Shown: positions 24,592 through 33,392, counted from the stretch's first letter. The stretch: 64,000 bases of DNA from Sporolactobacillus shoreae (GCF_004684935.1 NZ_SRJD01000006.1:1-64000), one strand, 5' to 3'. Notes: a model not told the origin generated them from the sequence alone. Numbers and translations are program-made.

Positions 24592-25834
24592 TGCCAAACA
24601 CCTCCTTCAGCTCGTCCGTATCCACTTCGTCCACATCCTCAAAGTGCTCCCGAAGCCGGCCGCTGAATGGGTAAAAAGTATCTATGAATTGGTTATTTCG
24701 ACGTTTTCGTTGAAAAATGGGATGTGCCGTGCAGTCCGGGTAAAACTCAATGAGTTCAGCCAACCAGCGGATCGTCTGTCCGTTTTCCTTCTTTTTTTTC
24801 AGGTAGCCGCCAATCGGAAAGGCAGAATAAATATCCTTCAGCATCCTTTCCTCATTCACACTGTGGTACTTGGTGATCATGCTGAGCAGGCGATCGGGGA
24901 TCATTGGCGCGCTAAGGACGTGCATCGTCGTAAAGACATGCGTGCCCCCAATTGCGCCTTCCACCAGCGTTCCGGTTTCCCGACCGCGAATCTCAGACGG
25001 CATGACCCACACGGCGTCGTTCCGAAAGGCGTCTTCAATGCTTTCTTCATAATTTGCGCCCGGGCCGACCAGCCACTCATAAATGTTCAAGTCTGGAAAC
25101 AACGTCTTAGCATGGGTTTCGTCTTCATCTTCTAGCAGAATGATTTTTTCTTCCGGGTTGGCCTTGGACAAAACTAGTTTTTGAAAAGATGTCTTGCCAG
25201 TGCCCATGTCGCCAGCCAGGAGCATATTAACGTGTCCCCACAGGTTAGCGGCACAGAATTTAAAAATTGACGGCGGGCAAAACGCATCTATATTCTTCTC
25301 CGTCATGACCAACTCGGGACGTGACAGACGAATAGAGAAGGTCGGACCGCTGACCGTCATCGTCTGATGACGCGATGAGAGACGCATGTTTTCAATCTGC
25401 CCGGAGAGTCGTGGCTCTTTCCTGCTGAAGTCTTTTTTTACCCGTGATGCCATCCGCTGAAGCAAACGATTGATATAGTCATCATTGATCCGGGAATCGT
25501 CAATATAATGAAGCCCCTCGTTGGTCTTCCGGAACAGACGGGATCCATGATAGCCAATATCCGTATTCTCTGGATCCTGTTGCAATTCCTCAATGATTCC
25601 TAGACCGACAATCTCTTGCACAGCATAGGCAGCCTGCGCCTCTGTTTTGACCAAATCAGGAAACCGTTCTTTGATGACCGGTCCAAGAATGGCCCGAGCC
25701 TCCGGCCGTGCTACCGGATCGTCGGAGTAGCAAGCGTTCAATAGTTCGGCGTGGGAGGAAAATAGACTCTCCTCAATGGCTTTTATAGTTGTAGGCAGCA
25801 ATCGCCTGCTCGGTAAATCTTTAACTGTTTCCAT
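24584..25834 (-). CDS. TadA/CpaF-type secretion ATPase
   Basis: A 416-residue hexameric-type ATPase of the Tad/type IVc pilus class. Walker A is LLAGDMGTGKTSFQKLVLS (about 215), the Asp box follows as IILLEDEDETHAK, and the Walker B region has VWVMPSEIRGRETGTLVEG; a conserved arginine pair is in RLSSRHQTM. RBS AAAGGAG precedes ATG 25834. It drives the adjacent TadB/TadC platform and is distinct from the VirB4 and VirD4 ATPases of the same operon. Confidence 0.88.
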   Translation of the reverse strand: METVKDLPSRRLLPTTIKAIEESLFSSHAELLNACYSDDPVARPEARAILGPVIKERFPDLVKTEAQAAYAVQEIVGLGIIEELQQDPENTDIGYHGSRLFRKTNEGLHYIDDSRINDDYINRLLQRMASRVKKDFSRKEPRLSGQIENMRLSSRHQTMTVSGPTFSIRLSRPELVMTEKNIDAFCPPSIFKFCAANLWGHVNMLLAGDMGTGKTSFQKLVLSKANPEEKIILLEDEDETHAKTLFPDLNIYEWLVGPGANYEESIEDAFRNDAVWVMPSEIRGRETGTLVEGAIGGTHVFTTMHVLSAPMIPDRLLSMITKYHSVNEERMLKDIYSAFPIGGYLKKKKENGQTIRWLAELIEFYPDCTAHPIFQRKRRNNQFIDTFYPFSGRLREHFEDVDEVDTDELKEVFGNV

Positions 25835-25851
25835 TTAAATCTCCTTTCGTT

Positions 25852-26241
25852 TTAATCGGATGTGGTGATGTTAGGCACATACGTGGTATGGTAATCATTA
25901 CCTTTACCGTCGTGAATTTTGATTTTAACTGCTTTGACCGCACCGGTTTGGCTGTCATTCCGGAAGTCAAAGGTGTATTGCACATTCGTCAGATGAATCT
26001 CCATGTTCCTCTGAAACAACTGCTCAAAATTTTGTTTAAATGTGCCTTCGTCCACGATCATTTGGCCAGAGTCGATGCGCGAGCGCGAATTAGCTGCCAG
26101 AACCGATGCAACATTTGCGGATTCAGTCATATCCGCAATGACTTCTTTATGCTTGTCATCGTAGGAGAGCCAGGTGTTGAGCATGACCATCAGTCCGGCC
26201 CAGATAATAAACATAAGAAAGAAGCGTGTATAGACATTCAC
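25852..26241 (-). CDS. Pseudopilin-like membrane protein
   Basis: A 129-residue protein with a hydrophobic N-terminal helix (about 6-24, MFIIWAGLMVMLNTWL) and a soluble domain ending in YVPNITTSD. This is the layout of TadE/TadG minor pilins or of type II pseudopilins. GTG 26241 follows AAAGGGGGTGAG. First gene of the Tad-like set, after a terminator at 26274-26315. Confidence 0.5.
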   Translation of the reverse strand: MNVYTRFFLMFIIWAGLMVMLNTWLSYDDKHKEVIADMTESANVASVLAANSRSRIDSGQMIVDEGTFKQNFEQLFQRNMEIHLTNVQYTFDFRNDSQTGAVKAVKIKIHDGKGNDYHTTYVPNITTSD

Positions 26242-26273
26242 GTTTTTCCCTCACCCCCTTTCTTGTTTTCAAA

Positions 26274-26315
26274 ATAAAAAAAGGCCATTCAAAAAGGGTT
26301 GTTTTGAATGGCCTT
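26274..26315 (-). terminator. Intrinsic terminator between the adhesin and Tad genes
   Basis: A perfect 12-base stem (GGCCATTCAAAA 26283-26294, TTTTGAATGGCC 26302-26313) followed on the minus strand by a T run. All genes on either side are on the same strand, so it would block the operon unless bypassed. Confidence 0.88.
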
Positions 26316-26350
26316 GTTCATCTTTTATTTAGTTGATTGCGTGCTGCCTC

Positions 26351-29002
26351 TTAATCATTCTTAATCCATTGCTCATCAGCCTTTGTGAATCCAGCCGGCA
26401 GACCGTCCGGAAACGGATTGTCGGTGTTTACCGGTTCCATGAGTAGTTCATCTTTGCTGATTGTCGGGCTGCCCATCCAGGCATACATATAAGCAACCAG
26501 CCGCAGCCGATCCTGAATCTTCAGCGTCACTTTATTGACGCCGAGTGGATTCGTAGAATAGTCAACGGCGTAGGTTGCAGGGATTTTCTGAGACTTATCC
26601 GGCCAGATGGGCGTATAGAACTGATATTTCCCATCATACAATTTATTCTTAATTCTGCCGTCATGATCGCTTACTTGTTGGTCGGTGAACAGCTTCCCCG
26701 TTTTATCTTCCACATTGACATGCGGAAAATTGAAACTTTCACTCTTTTGGTAAACCGAAGCCGAATCGTTTATATTCCGGTGTGACAGCATGGGCACATT
26801 AACCTTCCCATTCTTCGTCGGATAGTTCAAATAGGAAGTATCCTGAAGTACCGAAGGAGCCTGGAAAGTAAAGTTGTCTTCAGCGACACCTGTTGCATAA
26901 TTATAGTCATGGCCAAGTTCATTGCTATAGTTGAGCGTGACATCGGCCGCAAAGCCGTATCCCGTTTTCATTTTTGGTATGGGCCGGGCATAATAGTTAA
27001 AAGTCTCGTAATGCGTCTCCATCGGTTGACCAACGGCTATCTCTGTCATAACCACCCGTTTCTGCAAATCTTGATGCGAGGAATTGCTGTTTACATTAAA
27101 TTCGACCGTTTCTTCACTGCTCGTATACCCCTGAGTCGTCAGCTGGCCGCCAGCCGGAGAAACGTCAAAATCATTGGCGCTGAAACCGTCTAATTTAACG
27201 GTATAAGGCTTATTTGTATTTCTCGTAAGCACGCTGTTCGGGATTGTAAAGGTGAGATTGGTCGGTATGCTTTTGGCCGCATACTGATGCGTCGCAATGC
27301 GCGTACTCCCTCGGTAAAGCGAAACGCTGATTTTCTTAGTGCTCATATCGTTGATCGAGGTCGCATAATTATAGAGCACTTTGCCCATAGTCACCTTGAC
27401 CGGCAGCCCTTCGGAAGCCGGTGCCGTGTAAATCTGAAGTTTCTTTAAATTTACTTGGGCAAGGGGAATGTCGTAATAATAGTTGATTACAATGTTTCCC
27501 GTACCCACGGTTCCCTTCTGCGTATTCCCAGTGGCTTTGACAAAGCGATAGGCATAGCTTTTCCCGTTCTTGGTAGTCGTGATTCCTGGGTGATTCTCCT
27601 GGTAGGAATCACCCTGATGAAGTGTATAAACCTTGCTTGTCTGGATTTTCTTTCCCGTTCGGTTATCGTAATAATTGACCGTGACATTGCGCCTTAAAAT
27701 ATAGAGGAAGGTTTTACTTAAATCTTTGTCTGGCTGCTTGCCGGTATAAGTGTAATTTACGTTTTGAAGGGAACCGTTATTATATAGGTCGTAAGTGTTC
27801 CCTCCGGTCGTCACGGATTTGGGAATCGTCCACAAATACGCATTGCCTACTTTTACCTCTTTCGATGCCTGATTGAAAACTTGATGATTCGGATACCTGT
27901 TTTGATAGACAACCTTGTTATTCCGGTAACGGTCGTAATAAAACTTGACGTACACGTCCGTACTTCCGGTCTTTCCCGTGACCGTGCTTTTTCCAGTTTC
28001 TTTGTATGTGGCCCCCTTGGCCCCTTTTGTTCCGTTTCCCGTAAACCCACTTGTTGAAGCCGTAACGCTGTAATTACTGCCTATCGTTGATTTCCCTTTG
28101 GACTCCTGCCACATAACGCTGTTGTCGAACGTATCAATGTATTGGGCGTAAACGTTGACTGTGCGAGGGTAAAAGTCAGCACTGATGCCCTTCTCTTTTG
28201 GAGGATCGGTCTTTTGAGCAGTTGCAATAGGCTGATAATCATTATTTACAAATTTTAAAAGCATCGGCTGGTACGTAGGAATACTTCCCTGCAATTTGCC
28301 ACTAGACCAATTATTACTATAGTCTGCATCAGCCCAAAGATAAAATGAATCTCCACCATGAATAGTTTCTTTGCCAACACCATCTGTTGAACGACTTAAG
28401 TTCTTCAAGTGTAGACCCGTCGGAAGATTAATCGTTACATGGTTCCTAGAATCGCCATTGAGAGTCGTTGTCTGAGAAATTTGCTTCCCATCTTTGAAAG
28501 AAACTGATAAATTATTATCTGAAAAACTAAATTTATGTTGCGGTGCATTTGCTTGTTGTGCCAAGTTCCACAGTTTACTATACCCTGAAATATTTTCACC
28601 ACCAGCATCCGCACCATTTCTTAATCTAGATAATACTAAAGTTGTCACGACAATACCCCTACTTCTGTCATTGCCAAAAATATTTTTGGGGCCTGCCCAC
28701 CCATAATAAAGAGCCGTTCTAATTTTAGCATCACCATAGTCATCGTAGCCTTCTTGGGCTGCTGCACTTGGTGGCGTCGTTCCATCATGCCATACGCAAA
28801 AAGCCTGCTGACCACCTATTGTAAAGTCTCCTACAGTGTGTTTGTACCCTAATGAATCATATACAGAAATGGAGCCATTATATGAATAACCGGCTGCGTT
28901 AGCAATATTTGTATGGGCTTCCCCATAAAACATACTGACAAGTAATGCAAAAATCAAAGATATTGGCAAAATTATTGAGCCTGATTTATTTTCTTTTAAC
29001 AA
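26351..29002 (-). CDS. Large secreted MucBP-type adhesin
   Basis: A secreted protein of about 883 residues. TTG 29002 is placed eight bases behind AGGAGGTG; the GTG at 29020 is the alternative. A signal peptide (about 5-37) precedes a thioester-domain-like N-terminal domain (about 38-300, with QQAFCVWHDG). Two MucBP-like repeats follow (about 310-375 and 455-520, each ending in a YYYD/FYYDR-type strand), then a long beta-rich region. No LPXTG, WxL or C-terminal membrane anchor is seen, so attachment is unclear. A role in donor-recipient contact is inferred. Confidence 0.75.
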   Translation of the reverse strand: MLKENKSGSIILPISLIFALLVSMFYGEAHTNIANAAGYSYNGSISVYDSLGYKHTVGDFTIGGQQAFCVWHDGTTPPSAAAQEGYDDYGDAKIRTALYYGWAGPKNIFGNDRSRGIVVTTLVLSRLRNGADAGGENISGYSKLWNLAQQANAPQHKFSFSDNNLSVSFKDGKQISQTTTLNGDSRNHVTINLPTGLHLKNLSRSTDGVGKETIHGGDSFYLWADADYSNNWSSGKLQGSIPTYQPMLLKFVNNDYQPIATAQKTDPPKEKGISADFYPRTVNVYAQYIDTFDNSVMWQESKGKSTIGSNYSVTASTSGFTGNGTKGAKGATYKETGKSTVTGKTGSTDVYVKFYYDRYRNNKVVYQNRYPNHQVFNQASKEVKVGNAYLWTIPKSVTTGGNTYDLYNNGSLQNVNYTYTGKQPDKDLSKTFLYILRRNVTVNYYDNRTGKKIQTSKVYTLHQGDSYQENHPGITTTKNGKSYAYRFVKATGNTQKGTVGTGNIVINYYYDIPLAQVNLKKLQIYTAPASEGLPVKVTMGKVLYNYATSINDMSTKKISVSLYRGSTRIATHQYAAKSIPTNLTFTIPNSVLTRNTNKPYTVKLDGFSANDFDVSPAGGQLTTQGYTSSEETVEFNVNSNSSHQDLQKRVVMTEIAVGQPMETHYETFNYYARPIPKMKTGYGFAADVTLNYSNELGHDYNYATGVAEDNFTFQAPSVLQDTSYLNYPTKNGKVNVPMLSHRNINDSASVYQKSESFNFPHVNVEDKTGKLFTDQQVSDHDGRIKNKLYDGKYQFYTPIWPDKSQKIPATYAVDYSTNPLGVNKVTLKIQDRLRLVAYMYAWMGSPTISKDELLMEPVNTDNPFPDGLPAGFTKADEQWIKND

Positions 29003-29024
29003 AATTAAACACCTCCTCACTAAA

Positions 29025-29068
29025 TTAAAAAGCCTGTCAATTCTAAACTGCTAGAACTGACAGGCTTC
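29025..29068 (-). terminator. Intrinsic terminator after the serine-rich protein gene
   Basis: Long stem (AGCCTGTCA with an extended TTCTA / TAGAA upper part, right arm ending at 29067) followed by T residues on the minus strand. It separates the serine-rich and adhesin genes within the operon. Confidence 0.88.
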
Positions 29069-29096
29069 AATTTCACACAATGCTTTAATTTACTTA

Positions 29097-29798
29097 TCAC
29101 TTATAAGGATTACTTGAATTTTCAGGATCACTCTTACTTGTGGTTCCTTCATAAGTAGATACCCAAGTGTTACCTTCTTTGCTTCCATCACGATTTGTAA
29201 TGTCACCACTACCCGTAACAGTTCCAGGTTTCATGCTAGACCCCGAACTCTTACCGCTAGAACTCTGCGCCTTTGTCCCAGCGCTTTTTTTCTTTGTTGT
29301 ACTGCTCGTTTTTAGGGTACTCGACACTGTTGACGCACTTGAATGAACCGAGCTCTTTGGATGACTTGCCGTTGATGAAGAAGCTGTCGATCTGCTCGAA
29401 TGAGAACTCGTCGAGCTTCTTTTAGTCGGCGTGCTTGATGTCGCTGCTGTTGCTGTAGAACTGCTTGTTGCGCTTGAATGGTCTGTTGAAGAATCTTTTG
29501 CTGTCGTTGAACTCGATGCCGAAACAGGTGCAGAACTTGAGCTCGTCGCAGTGCTGGAATCAGAAGCAGGACTCGAACTGCTGGAATCGGATGACGAAGA
29601 TTGCGCCTGCACATCAGTTCCTGATTGAGATTCATTTTTATGCGCTGCACTGGTCGAAACTTTTTTCAGATGAGTGGGCTGTGAAGCTGCATACGCCAGT
29701 GCACCACCGCCAATTCCGATAACGAGCACTGCAGCCAGCACAGACATAAGTACAGGACATCTGATTTTAGTCCTAAGGTTTCTCACCTGATCCACCAT
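29097..29798 (-). CDS. Serine-rich membrane-anchored surface protein
   Basis: A 233-residue protein with an N-terminal membrane helix (about 18-39) and a very low-complexity external region: about 50-195 is mostly S, T, A and K. The last 40 residues (GSGDITNRDGSKEGNTWVST) are more ordinary. It may act as a wall-spanning stalk; no catalytic or binding domain is visible. First structural gene after the long leader, with an extended -10 sequence at 29869-29877. Confidence 0.7.
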   Translation of the reverse strand: MVDQVRNLRTKIRCPVLMSVLAAVLVIGIGGGALAYAASQPTHLKKVSTSAAHKNESQSGTDVQAQSSSSDSSSSSPASDSSTATSSSSAPVSASSSTTAKDSSTDHSSATSSSTATAATSSTPTKRSSTSSHSSRSTASSSTASHPKSSVHSSASTVSSTLKTSSTTKKKSAGTKAQSSSGKSSGSSMKPGTVTGSGDITNRDGSKEGNTWVSTYEGTTSKSDPENSSNPYK

Positions 29799-30229
29799 CC
29801 TTTCTTAGGTTTTTTTATATGTTATGTGTCGGACACTAGGAAGTCTGATTCAGGTCTTTTATAACTGCATTATACCATGATTTTCCTGAGCGCAGACACC
29901 TCTCGTGCCTATAATAATCGCCACAATCAGATAGCGAATAGACGTGTGGCGTATGTACGGGTTTCTAGCAGTGGTTTACCCGAAAACTCTATCTCAGTAC
30001 AGTATCTGATAGCGCCGGAAATCGGCAAAATCACAAATGCGTATCAAATCTGAGAATGCGCAGCCAAACCTGCTTTAACGCTCTTCTTGCCTCCCACCAG
30101 GGGGGAGCTGACTCACCCAGACGCGTTGCATGGCCGCATATTACACGTCTAGAGGGACCGCTACGTCCCTGTTATTTGCCCGACGCTTCGCCGGGTTGCC
30201 GCTCCATCACCTCCTTAAATATTGATTCA
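29799..30229 (-). promoter_or_regulatory. Structured leader of the transfer operon, conAn-like candidate
   Basis: This 431-base gap holds no long reading frame but several minus-strand hairpins: CCCGGCGAAGCGTCGGG, AGGGAC/GTCCCT (near 30152-30170), CTCCC/GGGAG (near 30090-30108) and CGGGT/ACCCG (near 29958-29982). It also has an extended -10 (TGGTATAAT, 29869-29877) before the serine-rich gene and an 11-residue leader frame. It lies between a small protein gene and a terminator-studded 30-kb operon, the arrangement described for the RNA part of conAn antitermination systems. The RNA's function here is inferred. Confidence 0.5.
30172..30207 (-). CDS. Possible 11-residue leader peptide
   Basis: ATG 30207 follows a perfect AAGGAGGTG and encodes MERQPGEASGK before TAA. 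It begins 22 bases after the 97-residue protein's stop and its frame crosses the CCCGGCG hairpin. Its very strong ribosome site and lack of a longer product suggest a regulatory leader, not a functional peptide. Confidence 0.35.
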   Translation of the reverse strand: MERQPGEASGK

Positions 30230-30523
30230 TTAATGAATCATTGTGTATTTTTCCTTTGTCAGCCGAGGATAGGCACCCTCAACCGCCCATAGTTTCTCAA
30301 AACGTTTGCCAATACGCTTGGCAATGACTCGGCCGTCCTCATCGCGTACATTCCGTATGTCTGGATAAGCACTGGCTATGGATAGAACGGCCCCAGAAGT
30401 TAAAAAAACAATATACTTCCCGTCGACTTCTCCGAGATTTCCATTCATCATGCGAACGCTGTGGCCAAAGTGCTCAATTTCTCTTGGTGTAAACACGTGT
30501 CGAATTGGTGCTCCTGAACGCAT
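30230..30523 (-). CDS. Small protein heading the transfer operon (candidate antitermination factor)
   Basis: A 97-residue soluble, basic protein; AAGGAGG lies 9-10 bases before ATG 30523. N-terminal motif HVFTPREIEHFGHSV, middle beta-rich part GKYIVFLTSGAVLSIAS, basic C-terminal half. I do not recognise a named domain. It is the first gene after an attenuator-like terminator (30550-30590) and precedes the structured leader; in conAn-type systems the protein processivity factor occupies this place. That match is by position only. Confidence 0.6.
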   Translation of the reverse strand: MRSGAPIRHVFTPREIEHFGHSVRMMNGNLGEVDGKYIVFLTSGAVLSIASAYPDIRNVRDEDGRVIAKRIGKRFEKLWAVEGAYPRLTKEKYTMIH

Positions 30524-30549
30524 CGTTCTCTACATCCTCCTTATAGCTA

Positions 30550-30590
30550 ATTAAAAAGCCATTCAGATCCTGTTTGCGATCCGAATGGCT
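30550..30590 (-). terminator. Attenuator-like terminator before the first operon gene
   Basis: A 13-base stem (30557-30569 with 30578-30590, one mismatch, AGCCATTC-type arms) with five T following on the minus strand. It lies between the divergent promoter at about 30640-30680 and the start codon at 30523, so it would stop leaky transcription before the operon. Confidence 0.85.
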
Positions 30591-30637
30591 CCATCAGTTG
30601 CGCGGGCATCTTGCAACAAACTACAACCTCTACTGCT

Positions 30638-30682
30638 TTATAACCAACCGGTTTTGATTATAGTCAAAATGTCGGTTATAAT
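30638..30682. promoter_or_regulatory. Symmetrical divergent promoter/operator
   Basis: On the plus strand TTGATT (30654-30659), 17 bases, TATAAT (30677-30682). On the minus strand TTGACT (AGTCAA at 30662-30667) with TTATAA/TATAAA 18-19 bases away. The region is an imperfect palindrome: TTATAACC (30638-30645) and GGTTATAA (30674-30681), with TTTTGA/TCAAAA at the centre. A dimeric regulator bound here could control both directions. It probably starts the transfer operon leftwards. Confidence 0.65.
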
Positions 30683-30688
30683 TTGGTT

Positions 30689-30806
30689 GCATGGTTTGTA
30701 CGGCCGTGCACCTGAGGGCGGGTTCGTAAACAGTTGCTGCTGCTTATCGAGCTTTAGCCTCTTCGACGAGTTGGCGCTCACCGAAGGGCTGCCCTCCTAT
30801 TTTTTT
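30689..30806 (+). ncRNA. Candidate short plus-strand RNA opposite the operon start
   Basis: A TTGATT-17-TATAAT promoter would start transcription near 30689. A terminator-like element follows: GAGGGC (30714-30719) can pair with GCCCTC (30791-30796), TTCG with CGAA inside it, and CTATTTTTTT ends the unit at 30806. No coding frame with a ribosome site fits, so a small structured RNA of about 118 bases is possible. Function unknown. Confidence 0.35.
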
Positions 30807-31086
30807 GTCCTCACAAGTCAAGATACACCCACACACGTTCGGTTGTAAAGAGAAAAATGCAATTTAATTTATATTTTTTTCAATTGTCTAATTTTTACTT
30901 CGGATAAGTTTTTTTAAGTTTTAATAAGTTTATTTTTCCTATATTACCGGGGAAAAATTGATTTTCAGAATTAGCAGCAAACTAAATGATAAATACAAAT
31001 AAAGTTGTTTACCCAGAGACGAGTTGTCAACGAGCTTTCATCAAAATAGTAAAAGCTCTGCAGCCATACAGCATTGATAATGAATT

Positions 31087-33366
31087 TTACGAAATAGATA
31101 TCATGACATCATTTCTATTCTTAATTTTCACTGGTTCCAGAACCCTGTATTCATTAAGAATATCCTCATACAAATTACCTGTATACTTGGGAACATCAAT
31201 CGTCACAACTACTGCATAATCCATTCGATCATTACTACCATCTCTTCCAAGGGCGTGTAAGACGAGAAAGGGGTTATGCAAAGATATTGGGCGCATACTC
31301 TTCCATCTTTTAACAACAGTATCCCATTTTAACTCTTCTCGTCTTGCAAGTTCAGTCTGATATTTTTCAGGAGTTTTTGATACAGGAAGAGTACTCAATT
31401 TGTATCCCTTTTGGATGTATTCTTCTATTGTTGTCGAATCGGTATCAATGTTTACTTCAATTGACTTATTTATTCCAGTATTACTTAATTTATATTTCCT
31501 ATCATGAGGATAGAAAGTATCCTCAATAGCTGATTCAGTGTAATCTTCAGTATGAGAGTTATTGGTTTTAGATAAAATCGCAATAGTCCAAGAAATCTTT
31601 ATCGTTGTCGTTATATTCGCATTTAAAGGTAATGGAATTGGAAGTTTTGCAAGACCCTTAGGGTTCATTGAATTTGAGTAAATAATATTTACCCTATTTC
31701 TATCACATCTCAAAATATCATCAACACTTTGATTTAAAAACCCATAACCAATTTCTTTATCAACTTTATTTGGGTTTATTGCAGAATTTATCAGTAAAGC
31801 TCTTGCAACTAATGGATTAAATCTTGGACATCTCCCCAATAATTCAGCTGCTTTTGCTGCAACTATTGGGGCTGCAAAACTTGTGCCTGCTGCCAACCAT
31901 TTAAAATTAGAATCGCTCGCATTTAATAGATGGATTGGAAAATGTTGATCCCCGCCAAATGCACATAAATCAGGTTTTACTTTACACCCTTCTCTGCCAT
32001 CTCCAACACAGCTATAACTTGCCCTTTCCAATTTCGATGAAGTCTGATTAAATGTATAAGCTCCAACACTCAGACCATTTACAATATCCGATGGAGCTTG
32101 AATACGATTGAGAGGAGCTGGCCTTTCTCCGTCATTTCCAACTGCTACAACAAACAATTTACGGTCATTCCAAGCTAAGGTGTCCAAAGAGAAAGTAAAT
32201 CTCGTAATTTCATCATCAAGAATTGGACCAACAGGGCCAAATGATAGATTATAAACATCAATATCATGTCTTTCTGGTACAACTTCCTCAATGAAATCAA
32301 TTGCTTCATACAAATCAAAATCAGTAGGGTCGCTTACTGGTAATACTCGAAAACTTTCTACATAAACAATCGGATCAATTAGTCTTGATTTTGCTTCATA
32401 CTGATTTAAATCACCATATAAGGCGACCCCTGCAACTGCAGTTCCATGTTTTATGCCATCCTTGATTGCAAATGAACTGATCGATTTATTTTGATGAGTA
32501 AAACCTTTCAAGAAAGGATGGCTCTCATCAATTCCGCCATCAAATATTCCAACTTTGATCTGCGATACTCGTTCAGCTTTAGGGGGATAAAGTAAATTTA
32601 TATCCGCCACATTGGATCTTAGCTCTGGGAAGAAGTTAACTTTTAATGGATGAACTGTTCTTAGAGGATTGAAGTCTGCTATTCCATTAATTACATTCTT
32701 TTTCACCTGTGCGCTTACAAATGTTGGACCTCCAGCATAAGTCTTTATTTTTAATCTATCTGTATCTACTCCAAGTTCTTGTAAATTTAGTTTAAATTTA
32801 TATATCATTTTATCAGTGTTTTTTCCGTAAGGATGAAGAACAAATTCAACTGTTCCTTCGTCCCATTCTCCACTAAATCCTTGAATAACTTCATTTTTTG
32901 AAAGAAGTGAAATTTGTTCTATTTTTCTAATGTCATTTTTAAATTTATCTGAAATTTGACTTTCATTCGTATCAAGTATTTGCTCAAATCGAGTCAAAAC
33001 ATTATTATTTAGCATTAAAAAATGAAGTTTACTATATTTTTTTTCTTCATTTTCCTCAAATACCCAACGCCTCGAACCAATGTTCTCGAATTTTGCTTGT
33101 TTGAATAAAGTTTCAGGTACATAGGACTTAGCTAAAAATTTCTCATTCAACCTTAATGTAATTACAAAGTCATCCATTCTCTTTTCCATAGGAACATTAG
33201 CTAAACTCCTTCTAACTACGCTCAGTTGAGTTTTAATTCTATTCTTAGCTTCACCATAAGTTCTTGGATATGCAGGTTGTCCTCCAAAGAATGTTTTACT
33301 AATGGGCTCAATTAAATTTTCCCCACTACCTATTATTGGTAAGTAATCATTTGTATCATCCGCCAT
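31087..33366 (-). CDS. ietS: IetS-like subtilisin-family protease (defence pair with IetA)
   Basis: A 759-residue cytoplasmic S8 peptidase without a signal peptide. The catalytic triad is visible: Asp in VGIFDGGID (about 278), His in KHGTAVAGVA (about 310), Ser in GTSFAAPIV (about 500). A 260-residue N-terminal region and a 200-residue C-terminal beta-rich region flank the protease. It is preceded by the AAA ATPase gene (26 bases apart), the arrangement of the ietA/ietS plasmid-stability and antiphage pair. The region is more AT-rich than the transfer genes, consistent with cargo. Confidence 0.85.
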   Translation of the reverse strand: MADDTNDYLPIIGSGENLIEPISKTFFGGQPAYPRTYGEAKNRIKTQLSVVRRSLANVPMEKRMDDFVITLRLNEKFLAKSYVPETLFKQAKFENIGSRRWVFEENEEKKYSKLHFLMLNNNVLTRFEQILDTNESQISDKFKNDIRKIEQISLLSKNEVIQGFSGEWDEGTVEFVLHPYGKNTDKMIYKFKLNLQELGVDTDRLKIKTYAGGPTFVSAQVKKNVINGIADFNPLRTVHPLKVNFFPELRSNVADINLLYPPKAERVSQIKVGIFDGGIDESHPFLKGFTHQNKSISSFAIKDGIKHGTAVAGVALYGDLNQYEAKSRLIDPIVYVESFRVLPVSDPTDFDLYEAIDFIEEVVPERHDIDVYNLSFGPVGPILDDEITRFTFSLDTLAWNDRKLFVVAVGNDGERPAPLNRIQAPSDIVNGLSVGAYTFNQTSSKLERASYSCVGDGREGCKVKPDLCAFGGDQHFPIHLLNASDSNFKWLAAGTSFAAPIVAAKAAELLGRCPRFNPLVARALLINSAINPNKVDKEIGYGFLNQSVDDILRCDRNRVNIIYSNSMNPKGLAKLPIPLPLNANITTTIKISWTIAILSKTNNSHTEDYTESAIEDTFYPHDRKYKLSNTGINKSIEVNIDTDSTTIEEYIQKGYKLSTLPVSKTPEKYQTELARREELKWDTVVKRWKSMRPISLHNPFLVLHALGRDGSNDRMDYAVVVTIDVPKYTGNLYEDILNEYRVLEPVKIKNRNDVMISIS

Positions 33367-33392
33367 AATACCCCTCTTTTCTAGATGTAATT

